Below, one piece after another: positions 12,201 to 22,900 of a stretch of 64,000 nucleotides of DNA. The translations under genes and the position numbers were made by a program. Source of the stretch: Cloeon dipterum (Eukaryota; Arthropoda; Insecta; Ephemeroptera; Baetidae); contig NC_088790.1 of NCBI RefSeq assembly GCF_949628265.1, positions 19,844,545-19,908,544 of the forward strand, in the 5' to 3' direction. The notes under the pieces were generated by a model that saw nothing but the letters and a program-made list of their open reading frames with translations, searched no databases and had not been told where the DNA came from. Numbering within the stretch: position 1 is the first letter of the stretch; each line of letters starts with the position of its first letter.

Positions 12201-15200
12201 TTTAAAAGCCAATGCATCCAATTTCCAATTTTTTCTTTCGACACTCTAAGCTTACCTTCCAAACTTGGGCATGTTTATCAGTATCCGCTCTATGATCTCA
12301 ACATTGCTTCTGGCCAAGTCAGCAACACTCTCAATTCCGGCTTGGTAGAACGCCCTGGCTTGTTGTCCATTCAGCAATTCGACCCGCATCAGATCACAAA
12401 GCTCTGGCAAAACTCCAAATTGCAAACGCTGCTGGAGAGATTTCATCAAAACTGCCATTAAAGTCCAGCCAAGTTGCTGGCAGAATGCTTTGACTCGACC
12501 TAAAACAGCAATAAATTCAGGGCAGACGCAAATTATAGTTTAGCTTACCAGCTTGCATTGCGGCTGACTGTTGAAGGCTCTGCATGGCACCTTTGCTAGT
12601 GCTGAATTTTGCTGCTACCTCTGCGATCGAATTCTCCTTTATGAGATCCATCATTGCAAGCGCTTTGAAAAACCTTTGGTGCTTCTCCATGCTTGAGAGC
12701 TTCATAATCAATTCAAAAAAATTAACAAGGCTGCATTATTAGTAGAAACTTTTGCAACTCACAGCCTGTTGATTAATCATGTTTGAGGATTTGGCCATCA
12801 TCACGCCTATGAAATTCTCCTTGACCCCAACCAAGTTAGCAACTCTTAAGTACTCTGCTGGCAGGGAGGAATACATTTTCATCCAGCTGAGCCAGTCAAA
12901 TGAACCCCAGTCAGAACTGTAGAGAGGAGTAGTCTGAAAAAATGCAGTTTTGATTAAAGACAACACTCGCCACGTGTTTCAATGGTTATGTAAATATATC
13001 AACTTTATGTAACTGTGCCAAAAATTGCACTATGGGTGCTTAATACTTTTAAGATAAACAATAAGCATTGCAACTTTTGGAGACATTAGAAAAATTCATA
13101 AAAATGCTAGTTTTCAATTTAATGCTGTTAGCCTATAAAACCACTATTCTACGAATCTTGTAAATGGACTAAATTTAGAGCAGTTTTGGCTTTCTTTCAG
13201 ATAATTTCCTGCGTGTATTTTTCTAATTCGTTTTTGAAATTTTGTTTACAAAACGGTGAAAACCTGGAAAAACCACAAAACAGTTAAAAAGACAGTTACT
13301 ATATAACAAAGGTGCAGCTCTGTGTCCAATGCGAATGACTTTTGCGCCTTCTCCAGCTCTTCATAGAGCATTTTGGCATCTTGCGGCCGCGCTCCAGCAG
13401 CAACACAAGCGCTTCCTAGTCTTGTCGCCTCAGTGAGCTCTTCGTTTCTTCTCAAATATTGAGCTGCTGCGAGATCTTCAATAACCTCTTCTAGTACTGC
13501 GTCAATAGAGCCAGTTTTACAGAATCCATAAAAGGTAGAATTTACAAAAGAAATGATCTGCTCATGTGTCCGTGTCAAACCTTGAATAAGAAATATTTTC
13601 AGTGAGAAAAATCTGCTGGTGGAGGGTGAAACTGACCAATAGAAACAGCTTCCAAAACGGCCCGCATCAAATTGCTCCCCAAACTTGGTGTCACGTGAGC
13701 CACATCCTCAGAGGTCAACTTTTTAGCTAACGCAAGAAGGCTGGACGGAACAGTGAGAAAACTCGTGCCAGTCGTGGTCACTCCCGTCCTGCCTGCACGG
13801 CCTATCATCTGCAAGTACATCTGTTTGTCGAGCCTGTTGCCCATTCTGACGATGACCACTGAGGCGGGCAGGTTGACTCCAGAGCAGAGGGTGGACGTAG
13901 CCACCAGTATACGCAAGCGGCCTGAGCGGAAACCGTCTTCTATCACAGAACGTTCATCGTCGGACAGTCCAGCGTGGTGGAATGCCACTCCAAAGCAGAC
14001 ACATGTCCTCAACTCAGAGCTTGGCATGCAGGTGTCTATAAGGGACCTCATTTCGAGAGCCGCCGTTTCAGTTATGTGCTCCTGGATCTTCTGCGCCATT
14101 TCCTGGCCAAACTTTCCCCTGCCTAGTTTTAAAAAATATACAAACCGCAATTTTTTGATCAGATATACTCACCAACTTTAATAATTTCTTTGGCTATTTT
14201 TACTGACAAAGCTTCGCAGTGCGCTTTGGTCATACAAAATATGAGAACCGATTGACCGCCAAGAACGCTCTTCACAGTTAAATCAATAACATTTTCAGGG
14301 TCATCCTAAGCAATTAATGTGACTAATAGTTCAACATGCATAATTATTTAGACTCAATTCACCTTAGCATCTATGACTCTCTTGTACTCCTCGACTTTCT
14401 CAAATTTACTGTCCAGAATAGTTCCATTCATTAAAATCCTCTGCTGCAACGAAACTGGCCTAAAATCCGTTTGATATTTGACAGCGCTCAGCCATGAGGC
14501 AATTTCGCCAAGGTTTCCCAGCGTTGCAGACATCCCGACGACTTGCAAATCAGCACCTCTCGAGTTTTTCAGAAACTTGATCTTGGATAGCAGCATTTCT
14601 AAGATATATCCTCGACTGCTGTCAGCGAGAGTGTGCAGTTCATCTGCAACCACAAGACCGAGACTGGCCACTGAATCCTCGGACACAAGCTGGTTGATTA
14701 GTGCGTTGGCCTTTTCCGTGACACACACAGCTATGTCAACCATGGAAAAAGGACAAAGCATGGACGAGCTGCCTGTATAGGAGACAACCTTCAAGCCAGT
14801 CCGTGCAAATAAAGTCTGAAATCATTCATTCAATATAGTTTTAAACAGCTCTGGCAGCAAATTTTAATCTCTGGCACCTTTAAATAGTTAGTTTTTTCAG
14901 CGACTAACGCCTTAAAAGGCAACACTATCACAGCCTTCTTGCCCTTTCTAATTGCAGTCCTGGCAGAGAGCAACTCAGCAACAAGACTTTTGCCACCTGA
15001 TGTTGGAGCTGCCAAGACCAGATCGCTTGTTTGTGTCCAGACACCAGGAAGGGCTAGACATTCTGCCTGCCAAGAAAACATCTCGTTGATGCCTCTCTCA
15101 CGATATGCCTGAAACCAATCGAAAGGTTTGACATTTTTAATTAAAAACTTAATAAACATTTTAGTTAGGACAAATTATTGTTAAAATGTCAAAGCCAGGT

Positions 15201-15442
15201 TTTCAGAGATATGAATGATTTTGTTAGTACATACAAAAATTTTTTCACAGTAGAAAAACTTAACGGTGTGCCCTATATGTTAACATAATCTACAAAAATG
15301 CAAAATTGTAAATTTTAATTGCAAAATTAATACTTCATTTTACCTTTACTACACTAGGCGGGAGGTCCCAATCAGCCAGACAAACACGTTCTTTCAAGTC
15401 GAGCTGTCCAAAGCTGGTCTCAAGACTGTTATCAATCTCCAT
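9275..15442 (-). CDS. POLQ: DNA polymerase theta (helicase-polymerase fusion), compact form
   Basis: Nuclear enzyme of theta-mediated (microhomology) end joining. Sixteen exons: 15344-15442, 14878-15108, 14363-14815, 14173-14305, 13637-14122, 13300-13580, 12763-12933, 12549-12699, 12256-12499, 11363-11898, 11121-11305, 10901-11069, 10666-10847, 10467-10607, 10059-10415, 9275-9760. All phases agree, giving about 1434 residues. N-terminal superfamily 2 helicase: Walker A APTSGGKS, DELH, SATLGN, QMIGRAGR, followed by the helical helicase tail. The C-terminal family A polymerase keeps motif A (SADYRQIE), the O-helix RRQAKQVCYGLLYG with Tyr where Pol I has Phe762, the R/N/Q triad, and MHDELIYE. 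The order helicase then polymerase in one frame excludes separate HELQ and POLN genes. The exon beginning near 12699 and the donor at 10665 (GTTGTT) have weak splice sites. Length is far below human (about 2590) or fly (about 2060) because the central region and polymerase inserts are missing. Confidence 0.95.
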
Positions 15443-16544
15443 TTTAACTTAGAATTCAGTTCAACTGTCGCAATTTCAATGACAAAACCTGCAGGTCCAT
15501 AATCTCAACTCTGTTTGTCTTGCTCCTTTTATTTATTTGTTATGTACTTGTTTCTTTCTCGTTTTGCCTCTCTCCGCGCTAAATCAACAGTTTGTTTCCG
15601 AGAGAAGAGATAACGCCATCTAGCGGCAAAATTTTATCATTTGCATTAATTTTGCGAACTTGTCAGTTTACTCGGTTTACTCTATTAATTTAATGTTGTC
15701 CACCCATGTTATCATTTTTTTACATTGAAAATTGGATGAAAATTTTTTATTTCCACTTGTGAAAAAACGGAAAAAGTCAATCAGAGTCAATTTCATCACC
15801 GATAAAAATTTTAATTACCGCTTTGTCAAAAAATAGTGATCAAATAGTTTTCTTCAGTGGCTCCCTTTGCAGACAATTGATTTAAACAAATAATCCGTTT
15901 TTTGACTTAAAGAGGAAAGTTTTGATCAGTTGATGAAGTACATAAAAGTCATATTTTTTTTTAATTTTAGAGGACATTTTATTATTGATTCAGCCCATTC
16001 ATTTTCTCAAGAATTGATCTAGTACACATGAAAATTACAAATTTATAGCTGTTCATAATATTTTATATCACAATTATGCTTGTATTCATTGTCAACCTAA
16101 TATATCTAAAACGTACAAAGGTGGTGTTTGCTGATAACCTCATTGAATTCAGCCTTTGGTATGGTATTAATGATCTCAGCATGAAAATGGCAGTTTCAAG
16201 GAGCAACATTTTGTGAGATTTGCACTTTTATTACGATAGCCCTCTAAAACGCACAGAGGAACTCGGATTCTTTCGGCAATGCTCCGGCAAAAATTGGCCA
16301 AGTGTTTAGCATCTTATGACTAGCTGAATATTTGTGCAGGCACTCAGAACTTATTAATTAACTGACCATGCGTGAACCTTTAGAGTGATAGTTGGTTGAG
16401 AAATTAACTTTAGCAACTTTTGTCAACAAAGTAAGGAACTATTAAAAACTGGTATTGTTGCAAACAGAGCTGAACTGAAATTACGGGTCACGCAAAAAAA
16501 TATTTCAAACAATCCAAAACTGAGAAGTAATTTCAGCAAGTCTC
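15443..16544. other. POLQ upstream / TMED downstream intergenic region
   Basis: Tail-to-head spacer of 1.1 kb between two minus-strand genes. The part just above 15443 should contain the POLQ promoter and 5' UTR. The rest is AT-rich and should include the TMED 3' UTR. No open frame or repeat is supported. Confidence 0.5.
15612..15625 (-). promoter_or_regulatory. CTCF-like site upstream of POLQ
   Basis: Read on the minus strand the site is CCGCTAGATGGCG, close to the insect CTCF core (AGATGGCG after a pyrimidine/C-rich half). It sits about 170 bases upstream of the POLQ start codon, between two genes, where insulator or promoter-proximal sites are common. This is a motif match by eye only. 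Confidence 0.25.
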
Positions 16545-17547
16545 TCAATTAAAATGCATGTAGGAGGAGGCTTGCATCTCAGCCTTTTTCCACAGCTTGT
16601 GCACACGGGAAGAATCATCAAAGAGGCTCCTAACCATGATAACCTATGATTGAGAAGAATTAAGTTTATTCATTTTTCATTTCTAGCCAGGAAATTGTAC
16701 CTGCACGGCGCCAACAGCAAGCATGACGATAATCTGGATCATAGACCAATTGTTAACCATTGAGAATATGCTCTCAGCAACATTCCGGTCCCTGGCTTCA
16801 TGAGCCCTGATCTGGTCCTGAGTGTGACGCACCTTTGTCAGGTGCGAGTGAACTCGATTTATCGCTTCCTGTTAATTACCATTTTTGTAAACATATAATT
16901 TCCAAATTTAGTGCTATTTTAACATTACTTGAATGTCTTGAACTTTGATCTCATAAACATCTTCAGCCGTTAGTCCGACTTCTTCGTCCCAGTTCCAGTC
17001 ATCCAATTCGCCATCAGTATCAACCAGAATTTCAAAAAACACGGTTTTACTGTTGTAGCTACTAAATGAGTTGTCCCAGCAGAACTTGTAGTCACCATCT
17101 TCTTGGACAGTGTGTCTGCAAAAGCGATTTAGTGAGCAAGATTTTCCAGATTTTCATAATGTTGTATTGCATTATTACAATGCTCATAATGTTTAGCATA
17201 CCTGTGAGTGTTTTCTGATTTCTTGAAATCTGCAACAATTAAACGGCTAGAAGGCGACCACAAATTAAAATTGATGTCGAGTTCTCCCTGACCACCATCG
17301 ATGACCTATCATACGATTACATACATTTTATTGTGTCTAGGAGTTATGAATTATTTTAGAAAAACAATTCTTCAAAATGTACCTGGTACTCGATATCGAC
17401 GGACGATCCAAATTTGAGGTTGTGAAAGAAGCACTCTTCTACTCCAGGATCGATACTAACAGTCATTTCCGGGGATTTTGAATGTGCCACATGCATTTTT
17501 GTCCAAAAGACAAGGAAAGCAAAGAGAAGATTGAATTTAGAGAGCAT
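16545..17547 (-). CDS. p24 family cargo receptor, TMED5/TMED1-like (gamma class)
   Basis: Transmembrane emp24-domain protein that cycles between ER and Golgi in COPI/COPII vesicles and selects cargo. Five exons (17383-17547, 17202-17305, 16929-17115, 16701-16868, 16545-16643) join in phase to 240 residues, a normal p24 length. Residues 1-23 form the signal peptide (LLFAFLVFW core). The GOLD domain follows, with the paired cysteines ECFFHNL and YKFCWDNSFSS. Next comes a coiled-coil neck, then the family signature HEARDRNVAESIFSMVNNWS leading into the membrane segment IQIIVMLAVGAVQVIMV and a cytosolic tail starting RSLFDD. The tail keeps the Leu-Phe pair but ends SSYMHFN, longer than in TMED5 and without a terminal dilysine. 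The fly counterpart is probably opossum; the exact class is inferred. An E2F-like GGCGCGAAAA lies about 220 bases upstream (17766-17775). Confidence 0.93.
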
Positions 17548-18294
17548 TTTGCAGGTGTGTTGGTAATAGTATATGTAATGGCTGTGATGTTATTCTCTTC
17601 AGCTGTTCCTAATCTTCAGAATATCATATACGAAGCGATGAGCGATGAATCAACGAACTTGAGTTTGGGATGATTATATTTTGAAATAATGATGTTTGTT
17701 GTTGTGATGTTTTTGGAAGGTGAGGTGTGAGTTGCCGGCTGGCTATGTAGCCGGGTGAAAAAAATGGCGCGAAAACGAGAATCACTTTTAAAAGTTTTCG
17801 CTGTTAAACGAAATATCTCTCCCGTGCTCAAAGACCATATACTATATATATAAATTTTATATAAAAATTAATAATATTATGAAAAATATGAACTATGAAA
17901 ACAATTACAATTATGTTACATACTTTTAATGTTAGATTAGTATGACGCGTGGGTGTGGTGCGCGGAGTATCTATATTAATATTAATCAAAAAGTCAAGAT
18001 TTCACTCGATTTTTTGGAACTTAAGATTTTTACTTTCTCGTCGAAATTGTGCATTTAAGTAGTCATAATAGTTATAGTCATCTGAATTGGAAAATATCTT
18101 AATTTTTCCAATTTATTCAACTTATTTTAACATCAAAGTTAAATGTGTGGGAAAAATAAAAAATAAATTAATAGCGAAAAAATATTTGACGGCTTTTAAT
18201 AATTTTGTAATTAATACAAATATAATAGTTATAATTTCATAGCATAAAACGCATAAAACTTAAATGTTTTAAATTTACTTTAATTAACATGTTG

Positions 18295-19368
18295 TTACCA
18301 CACGTGATGAAGAACAAAAATGACGTGGAATAAAGTTAGAAGTTTAGAAACATTTGCTACTGCAACGGTGGGAGCTGATGAGCACCAAATATTCAAGAAT
18401 ATTTCAGTCGCATTGCTGTAGAGGTGGTGAGCATCAATCGAGTAACGGTTAAAAATACCCTTACTCAGCGCGCACTCCCTCTGCTTTTGCAAATTTCTGA
18501 AATTTTGTAAAATTATTATATTTTATAATGTTCCCATGGCAAAAGTGTATAATTTATTTTATTATATTCATAATTATAATACTTAAATCATGCGCATATA
18601 GCTTTCGTTCTTTAAGATATATAATATTATAAAAAGGAAAAACCTGCAGATCGAGGTGTCATCTTCGAGTCTTAAAATTCTATTCCAAACATTTGCGCTG
18701 ATATTTTCATCAAAGCAGTACTTATGTGTCAATGCACTAATGCATGCGAAATGTATTTCTGCATCTAAAATACACCACAAGAAAACAATTTTATTTTTTA
18801 AGGCAAAATATATATTACATTACCTCCCATTCTCTGCCTTAATTTTGATCCATCACCACAAATCCACTCAAACACACTTTCCAAGCCTTCGATAAGCTTC
18901 CGATATTTGAAAAAATCCTCCAAGTACTGACATTTGTTCAGGATGCGCAGAAAACAGTCTAAAACAGTTCCTATGTTCCTATTTTTTTCTTTTGGTTAAA
19001 CGCAAAGAAAATTTATATTTTGCGCATATACTTGCAGTCACTCGCTAATGTTGGACCTTCCAATTTAGCTCTCTCTGATCTTCCTTGGTCACTATAATGG
19101 TGTAACTAAGAATAATTAAGTTGCTAAATTTTAACATATTTTTCAAATACCATCGAAGATTTTTCGGATAAACTACCATGTCCATGGAAATGAAGTCTCT
19201 CTCTAAAAATGTGTGCAAGCAAGTACCCACTGTTTTGGTTTCATTTGTGCAGCCTAATATGTGTTGTGGCATCATCCATAAACTAACTGTCAATTTTGAA
19301 ATGCGTCACTTTAAATATTCAGGCTTTTCAAAGTACTTACAAAAAATGAAAATTTTTGCGGTGCACAT
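18295..19368 (-). CDS. Small secreted cysteine-rich protein, possibly GPI-anchored
   Basis: I do not recognise this gene; the assembly is mine. Exon 1 (19341-19368) encodes MCTAKIFIF and exon 2 (19177-19286) continues FSLWMMPQHILG, together a good signal peptide, then a Cys, NET glycosylation site and TCLHTFLERDF. Exon 3 (18824-18958) has CFLRILNKCQYLEDFFKYRK and WICGDGSK. Exon 4 (18644-18764) has HFACISALTHKYCFDENIS. Exon 5 (18295-18496) has RECALSKG, SNATE and a hydrophobic C-terminus LLTLFHVIFVLHHVW, as in GPI-anchored precursors. Phases agree for 1-2, 3-4 and 4-5. Exon 2 to 3 does not join in frame directly: a further small exon of length 3n+1 is needed at 18960-19176 (a candidate is 49 bases ending at GGAAG near 19060), or the acceptor lies further inside exon 3. 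The cysteine spacing recalls small insect haemolymph-type secreted proteins, but that is only a resemblance. Confidence 0.65.
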
Positions 19369-19611
19369 AATAATGGCCAAATCTTATACAACGTTTGTTC
19401 AGATGAAGCATTAAGGAAGGAACTGCCTTCTTTTTTTATCGAACATCCTTTACCACCCCTCCATATCACATTTCCTGTTTTTAATGCGTGCTTGCTTCCT
19501 AAGTTAATTTAATAATACTATATTTAATTATGAAATGGATCATTCTTATTTTATTCAAATCAGTCCTATTTTACAAATTTACAGAAGATACCAATGCAAT
19601 TCACTTAATAT

Positions 19612-20024
19612 TTACATGACAAAAACTTTCTCTGCTTGCTTCATGGAGAAAATTTCCTTGGTTCGTGGACACACAATCTGTCCATTGTTCTCTTGCGCCA
19701 GCTGCCGAAGAGCCTAAATTTTAAAAAGTTTTACAGAGCTGTTAATAAATTCATATTTTCTACGTACCACTTCACCATAAATGAAGCCATTTGGCAGCAT
19801 CATAGGCTGGTTGTGCTCGTTCAGTGGAAGGCCTGAGATGAAGCACACAAGACGAGATTGAGAGCAGTGAGCATAGGGTAGAGTCAAAGCCAACTCGTTC
19901 AGCCACTCGTTGCAGACTGGGCAGCTAGGGTTCTTGTCTTCGATTGAGGCGTAGCAATGAGTTCACAGGAGTTAAGTGAAAATCATCAGACAGAAATTCA
20001 AAATGACTCTTGAGTTTAATATAT

Positions 20025-20055
<31 letters not shown>

Positions 20056-21750
20056 CAAATTTGAATTATATAAAGTTTAAAGAACATTTTACCATCCCAG
20101 ATTGAAAATTGTTGAATTGTTTAGTTGACAAATAAAAATATTTAGTCATCCTTTCAATACAAAACAGTAAAATTGAGCTCTAGGGATAAGGTTTGTTTTT
20201 GAAAAATTGGATTTTAAATCATACTTTCCTAGTCGCAGCAGCAAAAAATGAGGATTTATAATGATGAATTTTATTTAGAAAATGCCCAGATTTCATAGTT
20301 AGTTAAGGTCTTTCATTTAAGGTAAGATTTTTGCCAGCGGGTGCCAGATTCGTGCGACGCGCAGATATCGCGTCCGGTGAGGTATGGCGCGAAAAAACGA
20401 TCTCGTCAAAATGCGCGAATAGAACCAAGTTTTCATCAATATTGTGACATAATTTGCATTTGTACTAATTCTGTCTTTTGGATCGTAAAAATAAACTCTT
20501 GACACTCATACGGAAATCCAAAGAGAGCTTTTTTGTTTCCCACATTCAGACGTCATCTTGGATCTGCGCAGAGGGAACCAATTTTATCGCACGTCTGGCC
20601 CCCACTGGACATTCGCAGTAATTTTTGAATGGAAATTAATCCACCCCAAAATATTTACTTTAAATTAAGAATTAGGTAATTTGAATTAGATTGAAAAGGA
20701 TATGGTGTTTTCAGAGCTGAAAGGCCAGCCTGCAGAGCTACTGTGAAGACAGAGTGCGTGGAGAGCTGATAGAGGCGGTAGTTTTCATGCCGGAACTGCT
20801 CAATCAAAGTGTTCCAGCGGTTGGAGTCAAGCAGCTCCTTGTAAGGACTGAGATTTGTTGTTATTGGAAGAGCCAGAAGAGCCATGCAGTGTTTGAAGTT
20901 GGTCAGCTGGTCGTCCTCGTAGGCTGAGAAATATTTCCTCGCGTGCCTGAAATATAAAAGACACCATCAGATGGGCTGGGGACTCTGGATTGGGGATTCT
21001 TTACTTGACAGCCTCCATCCTGTTGTCAGACTTGATCAGCTCCACAAACTCCTGGATGCGAATGTTGAACTCCATGGAGCTTTTGAGCTTCCTCAGTTTG
21101 CTCTTGTTGTCATGGCACCAAGCAAGGCATTTGGCGGTCTGATGTTCCGCGAGACTCTGCTCCACTTCTCTGGAGACGAGGAATACCTCCAGGTTGGTCA
21201 GCTTGTCCAGCTCCGATGCGCTGGCAAGCTTGAGAGCAGCTCCATAGTAACCTCGCCGGAGGAAGTACTCGACTAGCATTCTGTCAAGCCGGTGTCGACG
21301 CCACAGATTCATGGTTGTCGACTGAGGGGAAGCATACTCTTTCAAGTGCTCCAATCTTTTCTTGCACACGTGAGCTGCATCCAATTCCTCCGTGATGCTC
21401 TCTTTTGCCTAGATATATGAAAATAAAATAAATTTCTAGTTTGAGAGTTCATGGCATATAACATTGCAGTACCTTTCGCTTCAAAACCTGCAGTCTTTCC
21501 ACCATTCCGCCTAAGATTCGACTGATTTCCTGGGCATCAACCGTTTCCGATTTGAGTCCCTTTTCAAGCTCGCTGGTTGCAACTTGGACGTGCGACACTT
21601 CTCTATCCAACTGCTTCTGTGCGGCCCTGAACTTCTTGTTCAGTAACTCGTACGGAACCTGAATAAACAGAAACTCTGTTTACGCAGTCCGCTTTGGCCA
21701 ACTTGTTAAACCTTAAGAGTAGGATGCTCCAGTGACTTAATGTCTGCCAT
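19612..21750 (-). CDS. MAEA: MAEA, RING-type subunit of the CTLH/GID E3 ubiquitin ligase
   Basis: Orthologue of macrophage erythroblast attacher (yeast Gid9/Fyv10), which pairs with RMND5 as the catalytic RING heterodimer of the CTLH complex in nucleus and cytoplasm. Six exons (21712-21750, 21473-21658, 21005-21408, 20704-20946, 19768-19960, 19612-19713) give 388 residues; human has 396. The start [13 protein letters not shown] matches the animal N-terminus. A helical region follows ([15 protein letters not shown]), then LisH ([20 protein letters not shown]), CTLH around [20 protein letters not shown], and a degenerate RING starting [12 protein letters not shown] with [10 protein letters not shown], ending CPRTKEIF and KVFVM. 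The join between exons 4 and 5 works only with an AT-AC intron. An acceptor-like site just upstream of the ATG (near 21765) suggests a separate 5' UTR exon nearer 22.4 kb. Confidence 0.95.
19961..20703 (-). other. MAEA: U12-type AT-AC intron in MAEA
   Basis: The intron begins ATATCCTTTTC, the near-invariant U12 AT-AC donor (ATATCCTT), straight after codons for ALKTP. It ends ...CCTGTGAAC, and its branch-point-like CACTTAACT puts the branch A about 11 bases before the terminal AC; the U12 consensus is TCCTTAAC. No AG exists near the required acceptor. Splicing AT to AC gives ...KTP-HCYAS, matching the family's conserved KTP-x-CY across this point. A GT-AG alternative would run into LILNLK and a stop and lose the RING. 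Confidence 0.88.
20021..20049. repeat. TA microsatellite
   Basis: A run of alternating T and A inside the MAEA AT-AC intron. It is likely length-variable and has no coding role. Confidence 0.8.
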
Positions 21751-22369
21751 TATTTCCAAGCAAAGAATCCAGTACCTAAAAAGTGAATTAATATTCCAAA
21801 CGTTGCAAGATTTTCTACGTCGTATGTATATTTTAAAGATGCTGAATGATACAACATTTTTTATGTTTGCAAGTTCTGATTGACGTTAATACCTTGAAGT
21901 CCTAAGGTCGAACAGTTGTGCACATCAATGATAAATTGAATAATTTGATCGTCATTTATGAACAAAATAATTATTATCGTCAAATTTTGAAACAAAATCA
22001 AGAGTGGGCCAAGCAAGGCCTATCCAGGCCTATCTGAACAGCTGTGAGCTGCACTTGGAAATAATAACAAAGGTGAGCTTAAAGCGTTTCTACCGGTTCT
22101 ACAAAATTCATTTTTTTAATTGGACGATCCTTCGTTTAGATGAATGTTTAATGTAAAAAATTAGTTCAAACAGTTATTAAGGTTGCTCTTCTTAAATACA
22201 AAACTACAGGAAAGTTGTATGAAGTGAAATCCAAAATAAAATTAACCTCACGAATCAAATGGAGTACCGGTTTATTGGGGAACATCGTCCAAAGGAAAGA
22301 TGAAATATTTAAAAACTTAGCGCAGAATAAGCCGACCAATTAGACTAGCTCCTTTGACCACTGTCCGCT

Positions 22370-22500
22370 CAAAAATTCCAATCAGAGCCAATGAACACTT
22401 CACGTTTGCAACACGTGACCCCGAAACGTCAGCGGTGTTTCGCAACGATTACAGCGAATGTGGGTGCAGGCAGCACAGCTGCTAAGCATTCTCGCAGAAT
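22370..22500. promoter_or_regulatory. Shared head-to-head promoter region of MAEA (-) and CtBP (+)
   Basis: MAEA reads left from 21750 and the CtBP 5' exon reads right from about 22.5 kb, so the two start sites face apart within about 750 bases. The stretch holds a CCAAT box (22389), an E-box/USF-like CACGTGAC near 22414 and an ACGTCA half-CRE near 22427, and it leads into a CpG-rich block. There is no TATA box in a suitable place. The bidirectional use is inferred from layout. Confidence 0.5.
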
Positions 22501-22900
22501 CTCGTCAATTCTCGTGGTCGTCGAGCTCTCGTGAAAACATATCGGGCAGCCATTTTGTAGTTCGTGGTGGGGGAGATAGAATACCGCCGTCTGATCGCCC
22601 CTCGTGAGCGCCGCCGCTTGCTTTCTCGGAACCTTTCGGAAAGGAAATCGTCGAGAAGAACGCGAAGCTCGCCAAGTTTGCCCGCACCGAGGCGTGATTC
22701 GTTCTGCAGTGCGTGCGTCGAGTCGAAGCGTCGGCCGCTTGAGTGGCGTCAGTGGTCCGTGGCCCCCTTTTTCGGCGCGTATAGTGTGTGTGTTTCGGCG
22801 GAAGCCGTCGGCTAGCGAGCAGCGGCAGCAGCAGCAGCTTTCTCAAGGAGCGCTCGGCAGCGGCGTCAGCCAGCAGCGTGGCCTGATTTCGCGGCTTTAG
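22500..22900 (+). other. CtBP: CtBP non-coding 5' exon within a CpG-rich block
   Basis: A GC- and CpG-rich stretch with many CAG/GCG runs ends in GCGGCTTTAG followed by a GTGAGT donor at 22901. No coding frame continues into CtBP. The best reading is a long 5' UTR exon of CtBP. CpG richness continues into the intron to about 23260. Its 5' end is not defined by the sequence. Confidence 0.55.
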
